From Paragonimus westermani (taxonomy: Eukaryota; Platyhelminthes; Trematoda; Plagiorchiida; Troglotrematidae), in contig QNGE01000121.1 of assembly GCA_008508345.1 (NCBI GenBank), positions 260,532 to 324,531 on the forward strand: 64,000 bases of DNA, given 5' to 3'. Position numbers and translations under genes: made by a program. This document shows, one piece after another, positions 12,901 through 27,900 of this stretch; positions within the stretch are counted from its first letter, which is position 1, and every line of letters begins with the position of its first letter. Under the pieces are notes generated by a model, which was not told the origin of the DNA, ran no database searches, and saw only the letters and a list, made by a program, of their open reading frames with translations.

Positions 12901-15900
12901 TTATTACTCTGAATACGGTTTTCATTGTAGCCATCGCACTAGATTTACAGAAATTGTTGTACTCCAGACGGTGAGATTCATCAACGAACCAAAAAACAAT
13001 GAGCTTAATCGAAGTAATCAACTCGTTAGAACTGCTGACAGATCACATTACCAAAGAATAACGTGAACACTACTTGTTAGCCAATGTGGTCCGACGTTCA
13101 GATTTGCCATTGTGATGCCTTGGACACAGTATTCAACACTATGAACTCATGACGGTCTAGGTCTAAGTGGAAAGGATATACGTTCCTGGCAACCTCTGAC
13201 TAAGTTGAATCTCAAGTTGAGTGTTCGGTTACCAAAACGGGCTGGAGGGATGTCTATATCAATAGAAAAACCAGATGGTCCCACTTAACTCTTTCAAAAT
13301 GTTGTTATGTCAACAGAACCCGAAGCTACTGGCTTTTAGCGAACCCATGCTGATTAGAGGTGGTCACCAGTCGGCGCGATGTGCAGAAAAGTGGGTGAGG
13401 CAACCTATAGGATTAACGTGGTGGTGATGACATAATACGTGGTGTGATTGTATGCGTGTCCATACCCTGTCCATCTCTAATTGCATGTTTTACGTTTGCG
13501 ACTGATGAGAGTAAACGAAATGTTAACATATCGCAACATGTCTTCTTCCTGTGCTGATGATGTTTTAGTATATAAACGATGTACAATTTCAGTCATTGAA
13601 AATTGAAACCATGAGATTCATAAACGTACAGACACTTGTTTCTTCACAACGACACCATACATCCTAATTGACTATGGATTTTCAAGATGACCATCACTCA
13701 CATTTGATCGCAGTGTTCGCATTCAGATAGACTTTCTAGCCAGCCTCTTTCGAAAACAATCACTAGACTCGAGTTTCGCTCTCATTAGATCTAATCAGTA
13801 GTGCTTCTTTTCGAAAGAGGCTGGCTGGAAAGTCTATCTGAATGCGAATGTTGTGGTCAAATCTGAGTGATGGTCAACTTGAAGATGAACCAAATCCCGA
13901 CTACTGATCAGTAACTATGGTTTTACCATTTTGCGCACACACCTAATCGAATATTTCACACTAAATGGTTGCGCAAAACCGTAATATATTAGAGTATATT
14001 TCCGTCGGGTTCTTGGACTTTTAGTGATGCTAGTTAGCCATCATTCACTGAGTTAAACGCGGTCAGCTATTTTAAATTTACTCAGAAGTATTACAGAAAA
14101 GAAGGAGGAACACACTACACCATTTCTTATTTGACAGATCAGTTAACAATTCGAATGAATGCACGTACTACGATCAACGTTATGGGTAGTTCACTATGCA
14201 ATGGGAATGAGCTAGTATTGCGCCGATAGTGGCTTTCTAGATTCTTTTGGTAAATATTTACTTCTCCTTCGACCACAACATACCGACTGATAGGACACCT
14301 CATCTAGTGCTCAGTGTATCATAGCTGGTAATAGGCACAACTCAATGGAAGCTTTGTCTTATTATCGCAAACTACTGACTGGTTTTCTAGTAATATATTT
14401 TCAGATTGTATTCGTTAGTTCTTACTTCTGTGTTAACATTCTTCCATAACATTTTGTTTTATGCAGATGCATGTGGAGGTGTGATCAACGAGGCCAATGG
14501 AACCATACAAACGCCTTCATTCCCCGATCTGTATCCACCAAATAAAAACTGCATTTGGAAAATTGTAGCGCCACCCAAGTCGTATATTTTTCTTAACTTT
14601 TCCCATTTCGACTTGGAAGGTAGAAACGTGAGTAAGAAGAAACAAATTAATACGTGTCCTACCGTACATCGTGTGCGTTCATTAAGCAGAATGTGAACTG
14701 ATGAATATCAAATTCAGCCAATCCGTTGCTGAAGGTGTTTTCATCGCTTTTTTAAGTGAAACGTAAATTGATTTTATGTGAGGTCTATTCGTTGTGTGCT
14801 GCAGTCCGGATGATCGCCAGCATGATGATTCAAGCACCTGAAGAAGTTTTGGTAGCTAAAAATCACAAAATTGAATAAAACTGTTCTTATGGCAATAGAT
14901 GTTGATGATTCGAGGATTTAATAACTTGAAATAATTCGTACTGTAAAAAACTCAACATTCGAAGTCGACAAGTTTTTCTCACAGCTGCTGATAAAAACTG
15001 CGTTTTGGATACATCTCGAAGAAATATCAATTTATCATGGAAACACGAAGTGAAATATGTTTCTTGAAAGCATTTGGGACATCAAGACTCATTTGAAATG
15101 TTCATAAATTGTTTACTAAATATGAGTGTGCTGATCTTTGAACGTTGACTTTACTTAACATGGACGTACTTTTACAGTTGAATACTTAGTGTTTTCTGCT
15201 TCAGACTATTTTCCAAGCAGAATACAATAACTCTGTCTGTGTGAAACGGTTGTCATGCGGATTGTGGTTCCTGACACATTTTCCGAACCTTTCACGTATG
15301 CCAGAGGAGAAGTTGGTGGTTTTAATTTACGACTCCGAGAGACTCTCAACATACTTCACACCAACGTGTGCAAGAAAGATTTAGGATAAATGGAGTTTTT
15401 ATATGGTTTAAAACAACACGGTGGTTAGTGGTGTGGCTAACGGTAGCTTAAAAAGTTGTCTTATGGAATAAGCTATCACAAAACAGATGTATTTGGATGG
15501 CCCATTTTTTTCAGTCTGCTTTTGAAAGATTCATTCGATGTCTTGGCCCCAGTGAGAACCGTGATGATTAACTTTGCTCTGTTGGCAGTATTATACCACA
15601 CCATGTTAACAGATAAAAGAAATCAAACTTAGAAGCGTGTTTTTGTGACAACTTGGTCAGCAACAAAACCGTAATCCTCAAGCTTATCATTGTGGTCTAA
15701 AGTTATCGATAGTTTTGGAAATAATCATATCAGAAAGGAGACAAGTGTTGTGGAACGTTAAACTATGCAGATTTTGTACAACTGAGACCGACAGTGGAAG
15801 GACAGGCACACAGTCATTTAAAACACCATGTCGTCAAGACCTGGGCAACCAAGTCGATTGCCTTAGCAACTTTCGTAAGTTCGGTTCAGTACAGTTTCGC

Positions 15901-18900
15901 TAAAGGCATGTTATTTCCGGGCACCTATTGAATAACATTGTCATGAAATAGCTAAGTGAGTAAGTTGGTAATCTATCGTCATGTGCTTAACAATGGAGAA
16001 CGTACGGTTTTGACCAGCTGATTCGCCAGCTTGAGGATGTTGCGTCAGTAGTTCATTAAACCATTTCGTAATTCGTTTGGCTATTTGGTGAAATAGTTGT
16101 CAATATTCTGTTTACTCCAACCTAACTGTGTCTGCAATTGAACGAAACAAAGTGTGCAAGATGGGATACTTCAGTTAGTTGAATTTAAAACTGAGTGGAA
16201 ATGGCTCTTTGGTGATTTGAAACATACTCGGCTACGCAGCCACATATTTACGAGCTAGTGCACACTTCAGTTTGTTTGCTATATGATTTTAAGCAAAACA
16301 ATACGAGCGCAAATTAACCATCTGTCCTTCTGTGCACAGAAGGGACTGATGCAACTCAGACTGCTATGTTTTTGAGCCTGTATTATTTTTTGTAACCGTA
16401 TAGGCGTTCATTCACTGGTTAACCCTATTCCCCTGTTGCAGGTAACGTACGTCTCTCTTCTACTGAAATTATCATAAGAACACAATGTTTCAATTATTGA
16501 AAAATATTTAATCGCGTCTAACTGTGTACAATGCAACGGACAGTGACTAATGAACATAGAATCGGTGGATCAAAACAACACTTGGACACCTATAGGTACA
16601 TACATGATACTCATTAGTCACGGGCCACGCAACCACTAATGAATAGGCTTTCTGAATCCCACCAACTGCTCGCAAGTGAAAACCTTGGATTCGGCTGCTG
16701 TAAGTCAACTACGGAGGGATATTGTTCGAAATTATCCCGGAGACATTATCACATTTACTGTGCCGGTGACAAACACTGGGTAGACCGTTATATCTCAACT
16801 TATCAGTTTCATACTACTCTACCGTGTTTCGAACTAAACCATTGTAAGGTAATGTAAAATGGCCAAAAAAACGGATCCTCCTTAGATTTTAACTTGTAAA
16901 CATGTTTCACTAATTTTACTGAATAAAACCGAAACAGATCGATATTTGCGGAACGCCGGAGCAAAGATGTCAGCACTAATACTGTCTTATTCAAAGGTGT
17001 TGCGGAATTCTGTTCCTTACAACATGCATGCAGTGTCGGTTATTCATCCTTTGCAAACTTCAGCTTTCAATATTTTACGGTCGTTATTGTTTACGTTGGC
17101 TGATTTCTTAATCAATCCGTTTGAGATTCTAATGTTGGTCTTCTGATAATCTGTACAAATCTGGTCCGGTTTAAACCTGTTCCATCTAACTATCCTCAGC
17201 GTAATAAATGGCTCTTAAATGATTGGAGGGTGGTCGGAATTTTGCTGTGCAAAACCATCTAATTAGACTCACTTGCTTGTTTTAAACTCATGTGGATTTT
17301 ATATTGTTCCCGCTTAGGCTTTTAATGCTCCGTTCATGGAGAAACAACATTTTTCTATAGCTGTTTTGACTTGTTGAATTTTTGTCGGATCGTCATCCAT
17401 TGTGTTAAACTTTCAAAGAACAATGGTAGCTTTGCTTTAATTCGCTTACTATATGTTTTTTACGTCTTCTGTTGAATCCATAGAGTACGCAATACAAGTT
17501 TATCCACGATTATAACAAATCTCGCTATTCATTGGAGAGAATAAACTATGTCCGCAGAGTACGCCTAAGAAATACATGTATACTGAACAATACGCGAGTT
17601 TCACGGTGTTTATGTGGCCACAACTCAGTTGCATGATAATTTGGTCAATGTGGTAGTGCATTTCGGCTACCGTATGTGCGGTGACACGCAATTTCTGCTA
17701 TACAAAGTATGGCACGAATTGTCTGTGACTTATTAATGCTATTACACTACAGCAGTTCTATACCGCTTTCAACGTTTGTTCATGTCTACCGGAACACACC
17801 TGTCAGATCACATTGATAACCGTTGCATGTCTGTTGTGTGTCTAACCATAAGCCTTCACTTTAGTCACCTCTTCCTCATCTTATTGCTGTTCTTCTGTAC
17901 TGTAGATGGATAATTCGGTTGTGTTCCTCATGTTTTCAACTATGCAAACGTCGTCTGGTAAACGTCTAATTTCACTTTACTCCTCACCAAATGAATAGAA
18001 CTTTTCACATCTGAATGACAAACCTGATGAATACTGTTTATGATAAATTGTCATCTCCTTTCACGGTCGTGTCCACCTCCCTAAAGTGTTCGTTTCTTTA
18101 AATTTTCTTTCACTTCGCGTCATCTGTGTATAAGTACTCGGAGCAGTGGTCGCCAAAGTCATTATGGTTATCCCCTGTTTTTGTATTCTCAAAATAAACC
18201 TCTTCTAACAGATTTGAAGAAACATACACACACATGAGATAATAATTTGCCCTCCTGCGTTTTTGTCATTTCAACCCTCGGACCCTGACAGCAAGCATGT
18301 AAATATGATTTCATCAATGTGTACAGTGGCCCGACGGATAACCAACAGAAAATTGGTAACTTCTGTGGTGATCACATACCCGACCCTATCACTTCACACA
18401 CGAACGAGCTGAGCATTGAGTTCTATTCGGACAACTCTGTGCAACGCACTGGCTTTCGAGCTGTGTTTGTCACCGACCTGGACGAATGTGCCGATAACAA
18501 TGGTGGTTGTCAACATTTATGTCGAAACACTATCGGATCATATCATTGTGCCTGTCGACCGGGCTACAAACTTTACGGAAAGTATAAATGCAAAGAGAGT
18601 AAGCGACCATTTGTTTAGAAGCACACGTTCGTATGTGTGTGGATTTTAGTTCTCAAGCCATAACTGCAGTTGCGAAATAAAAATATACGTGATGCATAAC
18701 GCACTCTTATCGAAACGAAAGAATTCACCTCCCGCTGAATAGTAAACATGGTTAATGGGTGACAACTGAGATAGGGCTACCACCACAATGTCGTGGTCAG
18801 ATGGATGAAAGGAAAACTCGTTTAACTATGAAACGACAGTGGTCGGAACCCCAGGTTTGAAAATCACCTCAATAGTCTTGGATACAGAGGGGAATCGGTG

Positions 18901-21900
18901 AACGGTGGTCGGAAGAAGAGTATTCGGAGAAGATTCCGATAGCTATATTTGCTGTTTCAATATTCTGGTTAGCAGTGCTAAGGTTTCACTTCTGTCGCCA
19001 TACTTCTGACGCGTCCATCCTTGGGATTGGTGATTAGCCAACTTACAGTCTTATCAGTCAGAATGATAGAGTTGCTTAGATTGATTGCATGTGAATTGTG
19101 GTAATAATGTTGTTCGGTTTAGGATTCTGTGGACGTTTTTCTACTGAACTAGTTTAGGAACCACGTCCAAAACACATGACACTACTATAAATATGTGTAA
19201 GTAGCGTGTTTTTATTTCGCGAATTCTGACTAATTTATTTGCGGGTTGAATCCCTGATGAGCCCTTAATTCTAAAAATCACCTGAAATGTATTGTCCAGT
19301 GTGTATACTCATGAGCAGAGTGTATTTTCTGCGTATTTGATCATAGTCAGGCTGCCCAGTGTTATAGGTTGAAAAGGTTTTCGGCTCAATTCTCTCCCCC
19401 ATTTTATCCATGGAGTTATTATCTACAGAAAATATTCAGCAGTCAACAAACGCCAAGCGTTCGACTGGTTTGCATCACTTGCTTGTGTATGTCACACTGG
19501 ACACTAGTTAGCCACTTATTGTCATCGTTTATTGATAATATAATTTCTGTGTCCAATAGTAGTGTTGGTGGATTCCAGTGAGATCAGGGCAGTCGATTCT
19601 TTGGACCACTTGGTGTGTTCCGGTTGAGACGGTGGGACAGATGGGTGACTTAGTCCAGTTGTGAAATCTCCGAGCTCCCGCGGTGGCCCCGTAGCTCAGC
19701 TTTTGGAGTGTTTTTGTGTTTGGACAGGCTACTTCTGACGCGGTTTCTAATCGACTCGAATCCAGAATTTTTCACAGTTGGGTCTCTTTTAAACTTACCA
19801 ATCTGTCAAATTAGTTACTAGTAATCGAGAGCTGATCATGTGATATAGAGCATCGTATCGTCAAACACAAGACTGTGTTATAAGCAGCTGACCGTATTCA
19901 GCTGTCAGTGGTAGAATAAGTCCTCCATTCATCGTTCATGGAAGCTTCCCTTCACTCTAACGTAGGTCAACTTTTAATGTTTATGACCATAATGACGTCT
20001 CCATGCTATCATAGAATCGTGAAACGCCACCAAAGAATACTTTTACCGATTAGCTGACACTTTTACTCACTTTCACATCAATATATCCTGGTGTAAACAT
20101 GTAAAACACGTTGCGCAACCATAACTCGAACCTCTTACGAATTGTGGTCATAGTTCACAACAAGTGAAGTCGTCGTTTTACACAGAGAACTACTTATTCG
20201 TGATTAATGCCTCGTCACGACAACTGAGACGCACTTGTGTGTTCATGTCTAGGTGTGCATTCCGATTGGTATCGTGTTTTGTTTCATAGTACATATGTAT
20301 ACATATATATATATATATATATATAAATTAATCGAAAAAGGGGACAAACACTCAGTAGTGAACGATTTATTGTGACGTTTTAAATCCACACTATGATATA
20401 TACGTATATATATAAATACATATATATATATGGAACTGTGTTATACAACTAAGCCAGCAGCTAATCAGATGCAGAGAAATGTGATCGAGTGATATATTGC
20501 ACAATATCCCATCCGGATTTCTCGCTCAACTAATCGCTTATCCGCTGGGTAATTGACAGAAATTCACGGTATCAGCGAACATTTACTAAGCCATCATACT
20601 CTCCACTGGTAGTTGTTTTCAACGCCAGTTTTTCATTACTCTTACGTTTGTATTGGTACCAAATTATCCTCTTGACTTGTTAGGCAATCGAAACGCATAT
20701 CTTTTTAACATCAGTAAACCAACTAGCATGACGCTCATCGTGATGGGAACCCATTGAGAGAATGGTATTCTGGTTTATCCCATCTACGTTATAAATTCAG
20801 CTCACCTCAGGGTTAAATAAGGCACACGCTGAAGATTTTTCAAGCCAGATATTTTGGTTATCGCCATGCTATCGCTTGAATTTGATTGCGGGTTTCTATT
20901 CGTCTTAGAGCTGTTTTACATTTAACCGCAAGAAGAAAACCTTTGAGGCTGCTCCGTCTCAGGTTAAGGAAGATAAGCACCTCGGACATTAACAGTTGAT
21001 CGATCAATAAATTTCTGCTTGAACATCTTTCAGTTTGAGCTACCACTCATTGAACTCTGTTCACTGATTGCTCCCCATTTCCTTTCGGCGGCGTCTAACA
21101 GACAAATTCCCGGCGCACATCTGGAGACAGTTTATTTTTGTACCCTTGGAAATCGGATCCTTCAGGGAATAAATTTAACTAGTATATGGGGAATTTTGTT
21201 GAATGTTATCTAAAGTCTCGTCCTGCTTATTGAGGCATTACACAGGCGAGTTCCTTTCGCTTCAGCGTTTTTACAATAACGACAGTCTGGAAATATCCAC
21301 CACACCCAACAATTTCCAGAGTGTAGGGTGAACTAGACGGTTGCTGATTATAAACTCCTAAGCGATACGGGGGCTTTCTCCCTTAGTGTCCTTCTTCTAA
21401 CTCGCTGTCTTTTAAGTGATTTAACTATAAAGAAAGATTACGGAGAAATCAGTGAAGAATTTCTAGGTGTCTGATGCCGGGCTGTTATCCAAGAAAACCC
21501 GAATTAAGATCATTTCATCTGTAACATAACATCAAAATGCAAAGGCGGTTTTATTGAATGGTGAAAAAGGCGTGTCTCTTTGAAAAGTTCGCCTTCCCAA
21601 AGCGCAGTCATAAACTGTTTCAAAACGGACTTCAGAGACTTGACTGATGTTGAACGCTGCTGAAACAAAACGAATGGTGTACCTTTCAGTCCAAAATGTA
21701 TTAATAAGGGGTTTTCTTTATAGATGAGAAACTGCAAACCGTTGTTGTACCTTTACTCATTTGCCTCGTCAGATATTGTCAATATGGTTACTATGCTTAC
21801 ACTTTCAAACAGACGTCAAAACCGGATGTCAACAGGAAATCACATCCCCCGATGGGGAGATTATTACGCCGAACTGGCCGAATGAGTATCCGGTCAAACA

Positions 21901-24900
21901 GCATTGCCAGTGGAAAATCACAGTTACCCCGGGGCACCGAGTGAAGATCGTGAGTGGTTTGATAGTTATGCATGAAGTGATTCTAATTGAACGTTTAACT
22001 GTTATTTTGTCGCGTCCAATATGTGTAGGGTCGTCGAATTTGTGAGTAACATGCTGGACTCAACCACGTGGATTTTAGTCCAGATATCAACTTGGACTTA
22101 GACTGGTTTATTGATTATCAATACTGATCGTACAGTTGTCTCTTGTGATACGTTTCTGAAGAGATCAGTATGATGGGAGTAGCTTACTTCAGTGGTTTTG
22201 CTCAACTGTTAGTGTTATTCAACGTGACATGCGTGTATCACACGAAACCTCATTAATAATACTTGGATTGCAAATTGTTTGGTGTTTTATATCAAGCAGC
22301 AATGAGCACAAGGTGCGAACGTGACAGCTCTTGACCTTGATGTATCCTTTGAAGTGGACTGGAATTAGCGATCTACTGAAACTTTTTCTAAATTCCTCAA
22401 GTATACAGATGTCAGATTTCTATAGGTCGTTTTGGAATTAGGTACGCCCTGCCATTTTGAGATCTGCGGAGTCTGTACACTTAAGACTAAGTTGTCCAAT
22501 CATTTCATCATGGGGCATAGAGCTCTGTTCCTTATCAGGTTTCATACTGTGTGTGCGTTTTCGTTTTAAAACTGTACAACATTGCTTATAAAACTCCTGG
22601 AATAAGCAGGATTAATAATTGTGTGGCGGATGTTACAGACAAGCGCTCAACAAGTTCGTGTTGTTGAAACTGTCGGTTTCTCACAGGTTGTTTCGAAATG
22701 CATACTCATGCATATGGGTTCATTTCATTTGAAAACATTCGTCTGTTGCTTCAGTCGATTATGCATTTTAAAAGATGAGCGATTGGATTTGAAGTTATAC
22801 TTTAATTCGCTGAGTGAGCACCCATTTTCAACACACGTTACCGGAACACAACTGTAGCAATTTTCTACCTTCTGAGAAATGTCGTAGGCCATTTCAGACA
22901 AATTCCTAGGAAGAAGTGATGATGAGGGTAACTTATTGCCATCCCCGTCGCCATTGATGTATCCCTAACTCGTCCAGAGAACGAAAAGACCAAAGACCAA
23001 GAGAGCTTTAGATCAGTGTATCTCCGAATGCCAACGTTGTGTGCCTCATGCACTCGACCACACTTTAAGCCGGAACGAGAACAACACACACCGCCTCAAG
23101 ACAATCACAATCAAGGGCAAAGTATGGACGATCGATAGCGCTGTCTGCTACTGTGATGACTGTTATTGATCCCAATATAAGGTACTATTGGTCACTCTCC
23201 AGGATTTCTTGATAAGACGATAATAATTTTTGTGACGCAAATGCTACCTCGATAGCTGGACGAATACCGAAACTTGTATCGTCGTCCCCAGATAAGCAAA
23301 AGGATTAGTACTAAACCCAAATCTTGGACGTCCGCGTCACGATTACATCTGATGTGCTAAGACTAACTGGTTAATTGATATCCCTGGTGTATATGGATAA
23401 CGTCTGCATATTTTCAACACATTCTTTCAGAACAATAGTGAACTGCTCACCAGAAGAAAATGACATTTTGTCTGACCGGAACTAACAAGGCAATTTTTAG
23501 AATTCAATAAAGTTATCCAGACGGAAAATGATAGATACGTATATACAAAGATATCAATAGTCGTATTAAGCATTTAATAGATAAAATGGTGCGAACCGGC
23601 AGATAGTTGATATGAGTTGCGTTCCAAATCACATGTGTGGTCATTTTTTCTGGTATGCATTATTTTTTTTAATAAAATTACATTTGAACCTGTATTTAAA
23701 CTCGTAAAACTTGTAGGTCTATTTTTATTACCCATGTGCAGATTTTTGCGGACTTTGACTTAGAATCACATCCGCAGTGTAACTACGATTTGGTGGTTGC
23801 ATACGATGGACTAAGCAAGACGGCACCGGTGCTTGGCCAGTATTGTGGAAGTCGCAAGCCTGCCCCGATCATTTCCACACAAAACAAGCTGTTGCTTACC
23901 TTCAAATCCGATTCCTCCGTACAGCGGAAGGGATTTCGAGCACAGCATACTACTGGTCAGTTGCTTGGTTTAAGTTACATGTTATGTGTACACGGAAAAT
24001 TTCTTTCGGACGTCTTATTTTGCTTTGTGCAGGTTTTTGACTGTAGTACGTATTTTACCCATATTTTGATTTCATTTCCAATCGTCAAAAGTCAGTTAAG
24101 TAGGCTGCACATCTACCCGTTTCGTGATTCCAAGTTCTCCTACATAACCTCAAATATTTAACTGTATCCCACCGAACTATCACAGTGAACCATCCAGGAC
24201 AGGAACCTCTGGAAAACATCCTACTAGTCCAGTTGATACTCTTAAAAATATTACGGTGTGTGTCTTACTAGTCATATTTGTCGTTCAATGTGGTAATCCA
24301 AAACCTATCTCTCTCCGATGGTTTTTTTTAAGAAATATCAATTATAACAGATTCACCCTTCCAGCAAGACTAACAGAAGTGGCTTGCAAAATAAATAAGC
24401 TGAAATACGAAGGAAAAATTATGGGGGAAAAGTTAGCGGATGCACAACCACTCATAGTAAATCAATGTTTCCCACACACCCTGCGTATGAATAGATGCAG
24501 TATATGATCTGTTGTGGTGTTTTAAGAGGCTGCATTTAAACTAGTATATACGGTTTAGTATTGTATAGGAAGTCAAGTACCTTTCATATCTACTGTTTTC
24601 AGTGCTTTTTGCTGAATGCTCGATTTACCCCATTTTTGTACCAAAGTCACTCCTTAATGGACTAGGAATACGGATGAACAAAAACGAGTCACTTTTTATC
24701 AGTTAACTGTAACTGATGCATATCCACGTTTTCGAACCAGGCTTTATCAAAATAATCACCAATAGTTTGTGCGTTATTCTCTCAAATGTTATATATTTCA
24801 TGTTATATGTTTGGCATTCACAAATTTCCCATTCGTAAACCTGTAATTAAACTATGTATGTAATGATTTTTTGAAACGGAGCAAACAATTTTATAAGTGG

Positions 24901-27900
24901 CAGGCTACTGACAGCAAAGTGTTGACAACTGGTGACAAGGGCAACACGTGAGTGGAATGCATTCTCTCTAAAGATGCTGGTTTAAACTTTTATCCGAATG
25001 CTATAAACAAACTTAAGTAAGAATATGCTTAAGTTATATTTACTAGATTCTCCTATGTTTATCGGCAATGGAAAAATTCTATTTATACGTTTTATTTCGA
25101 TTTTTAATCCCACTTTGTCTATTTGCCACATGACTCTGAATGTATTCAAAATTGACATATCGTGATACCAGTTCACCGCTTGGAAAAGTCGGGAGGAAAT
25201 TAAAACATCCTACTAAAAAAGAAGTCAGGAAAAGTTACCACGTATACTATGGCGATGTACACAAAAACATTGGTTTACAAGCAAAAGCGATTCCATGTGA
25301 ACAACCAGCGAGCTCGGAGCATACAGATGATAGTGTACTGGCGGCCATCAGGGTAAACAGTGAAACCATACTCTGAGTTATAAAGTTGGATTAGTTTTGA
25401 AAGTCCAACCACGTTTCCATTTGATGGGGGATAAAATCTCCATGACTAATGCAAAACTACTGTGGGAACAATGAGACAACAGTGAAAAAAATAGAGGAAC
25501 AAGAAGATTATTTTTTAGTTTGAGGGATTTTACGCGTTAATTTTGATAACTTTACAATGGGTAGAGGTCTGACAAACCACAGTCTTCTGGTCCTCCAGAC
25601 TGGGGGTTGAGAGAAGGCTGTCATCTTTTTCCGAAAGAAGTACCAATTTCGACACACTATCACCCACTCGCTGCTTTGTGGTACAGGTTTTTGAGCAAAA
25701 GGCTTTGATTGGGAACTCTAATCGTTCTCCTGTCTAGTTCTGGCCGCCCTAGGAGTAGCTCAGGCTATACCCAACCATAAATACTCAGCCAGGCGCACAT
25801 GTTTGTTTTGTCCATATTAATAACTGAATTGCCGACTTCTTGCAATGTTTGCCTTCCTCCGTTATTGCTGAGCAACTTAAAATACGGTCACTGATACACG
25901 ATATCGCATGAGGTTGGGCGATCTGTCGTGATATTTTTTTAACTGGTCAATGTATCATTTCGAAACAATTTCGGGGATTCACACTGATCTTATCCTTGCT
26001 GGTAGGCTTAATTGCGTGGTTCTTACTTAACTTTTTAATGGAAAAAGGAAAAACCGCCGTTACTAGGCAAACAAACGCATGTTAATGTGTCATTTTTGTC
26101 ATTGTTTATGATTCATTTCTTATGGTTATGACTGTTGTTGTCTCACTCGCGACATCAACAAAGAAGAATCTCTTTGAAGTGCGTGCGTTACATGTCAAGT
26201 GATTTCACATCTGTTTTTTTTTAAACTGGAACATGTTTTAGGACAGACGATGCAATAAATTTAAACTAGCCGTATACCTGCCAAGTAAATCGACGAATTT
26301 TCCAATTATTCTCTATTTTGTTGGATGATAACGAACTTTGTGTGATTTTATATAAAAAGTTTCGCTTCCTGATCGACGATTTGTGTATTAAATGTGTTAA
26401 CTCGTGTGTGAAACCCTATTCTTGAAACGTACGCTAGTTTGTGGTGGTCATCTGATGGCTGAACAGTCCGTTCAGAATTTGTACTCACACGCACAATTTG
26501 GCGACCTGGACTACGAACCCCATCAGCAGTGTTATTGGTCAATAAGTCCGAAATTGGAGAACCAAACTGTGCTGCTCCGCTTTCTATTTTTCGAACTGGA
26601 ACAACGCGATTCGTGCACGTGAGTTTTATAGACCATCATATTTTAAACTCCATCGACCAGTGACCCAAGCTATTTGAAAAACTTACGTGTGAAGATTATT
26701 GCTTATTTTCTGTCTCATTCGAAGAATTCACGCGAATTATCGATAGAAATTAACCAATACCATGGACGGTGAAGTAGATGTTAACCGTAGCACATTGCAT
26801 ATAAACCGGTCGCTCAGTCAGCATGCACCAACAGCGGCTGGTAATATTGGCTACTACATGTTAGCTGCCAGGCTGCCCGTTCAAAGATTGCGTACGGAGG
26901 CAATAGATATTCACGGAAGCCCCCTGAATAAACTATTGATCCGACGCACGTGCATATACGGGCTAAACCACACTTTTTATAGATTGTATATGCCTTTTCA
27001 CAACTTTTCCACATATTAGTAGACTTTCGATCAAAATCACTGACAGTGTATGTCTTTGTTGACTAAGTTCCATACAAGGATCTCAGTCATAATCAATACG
27101 ATAAAAAATAGCTTAAATAGGCCGTCATATTTGGGTCTACTGTATATTCTAGTATTTGCATACATTTGTTGCATACTCTGAGTCACATTTCAGCAATCTG
27201 ATTGTGTGATCTAACCGCATATACTGCGAATCCTACCAGATCTACAGCAAATGTTCTGGAAGAATATGCAACCGAATTCCTACTTGTAGTCCAAAAACAA
27301 AGACTACTCGTATTGAAAATTCCTTATGGAATGTACATTTCCACTTAATTCGCCTGATATTTCCTCTGTACATACTGTTCTGGAAACCGCTGTTGCTAAA
27401 TGATATGTTTGACCTCTCATTGTTCTTTTTCAGATTAAAGTAAACAACACCCAGAAAGTTTATTTCACAAGTAGTGACTAATCCATGTTGTGAGCACTGA
27501 GTTAGGCTTGCATGGTGTTTTTTTAGTTTGGTTTCGCATACATGCCGGTTCGAACTGTGTCTTGCTGATTCTCTGTCCACCAGTTCATGAAATGCGTACA
27601 CCACTACCCTATTCAAACAGATAGACCAGAAATCCGTGTTTTCAGAAGGTTGCACTAATGTTTTGAGCAAATATTTTACCAGTGGTGGATATATGATTCT
27701 AATTGCCCTTCCTGTTACAGATTTGACTCGCTTCGCGTTTTCGACGGTTCCGACTCGAAAGGAAAGTTGTTTGGCAGCTACTGCGGAAGCAAAGTAAGTT
27801 CGTCAAATGCACGTTCGAAACGTTCATTCGATTGATCAAAAGTGGTTACCTACATAATGACAAAAATCTTACTTGAAAGATGTTTAAGACCGTTTCTTTG

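Larger units (their letters stand above)
10247..14466. other. tolloid intron between EGF1 and CUB3, with old transposon debris
   Basis: A phase-1 intron of 4.2 kb. It contains a decayed Penelope-like 3' end (about 13230-13560) and a fold-back repeat (13678-13913), listed separately. The first 3 kb show nothing I can name. Confidence 0.7.
18599..21812. other. tolloid intron between EGF2 and CUB4
   Basis: A phase-1 intron of 3.2 kb. It holds a tRNA-like module near 19.7 kb and two AT microsatellites near 20.3-20.4 kb, listed separately. Confidence 0.7.

Noticed and set aside
25140..25376. 78-codon frame between CUB4 and CUB5 as a possible extra tolloid exon
   Set aside because: CUB4 joins CUB5 in frame without it, and BMP1 has no domain between them.
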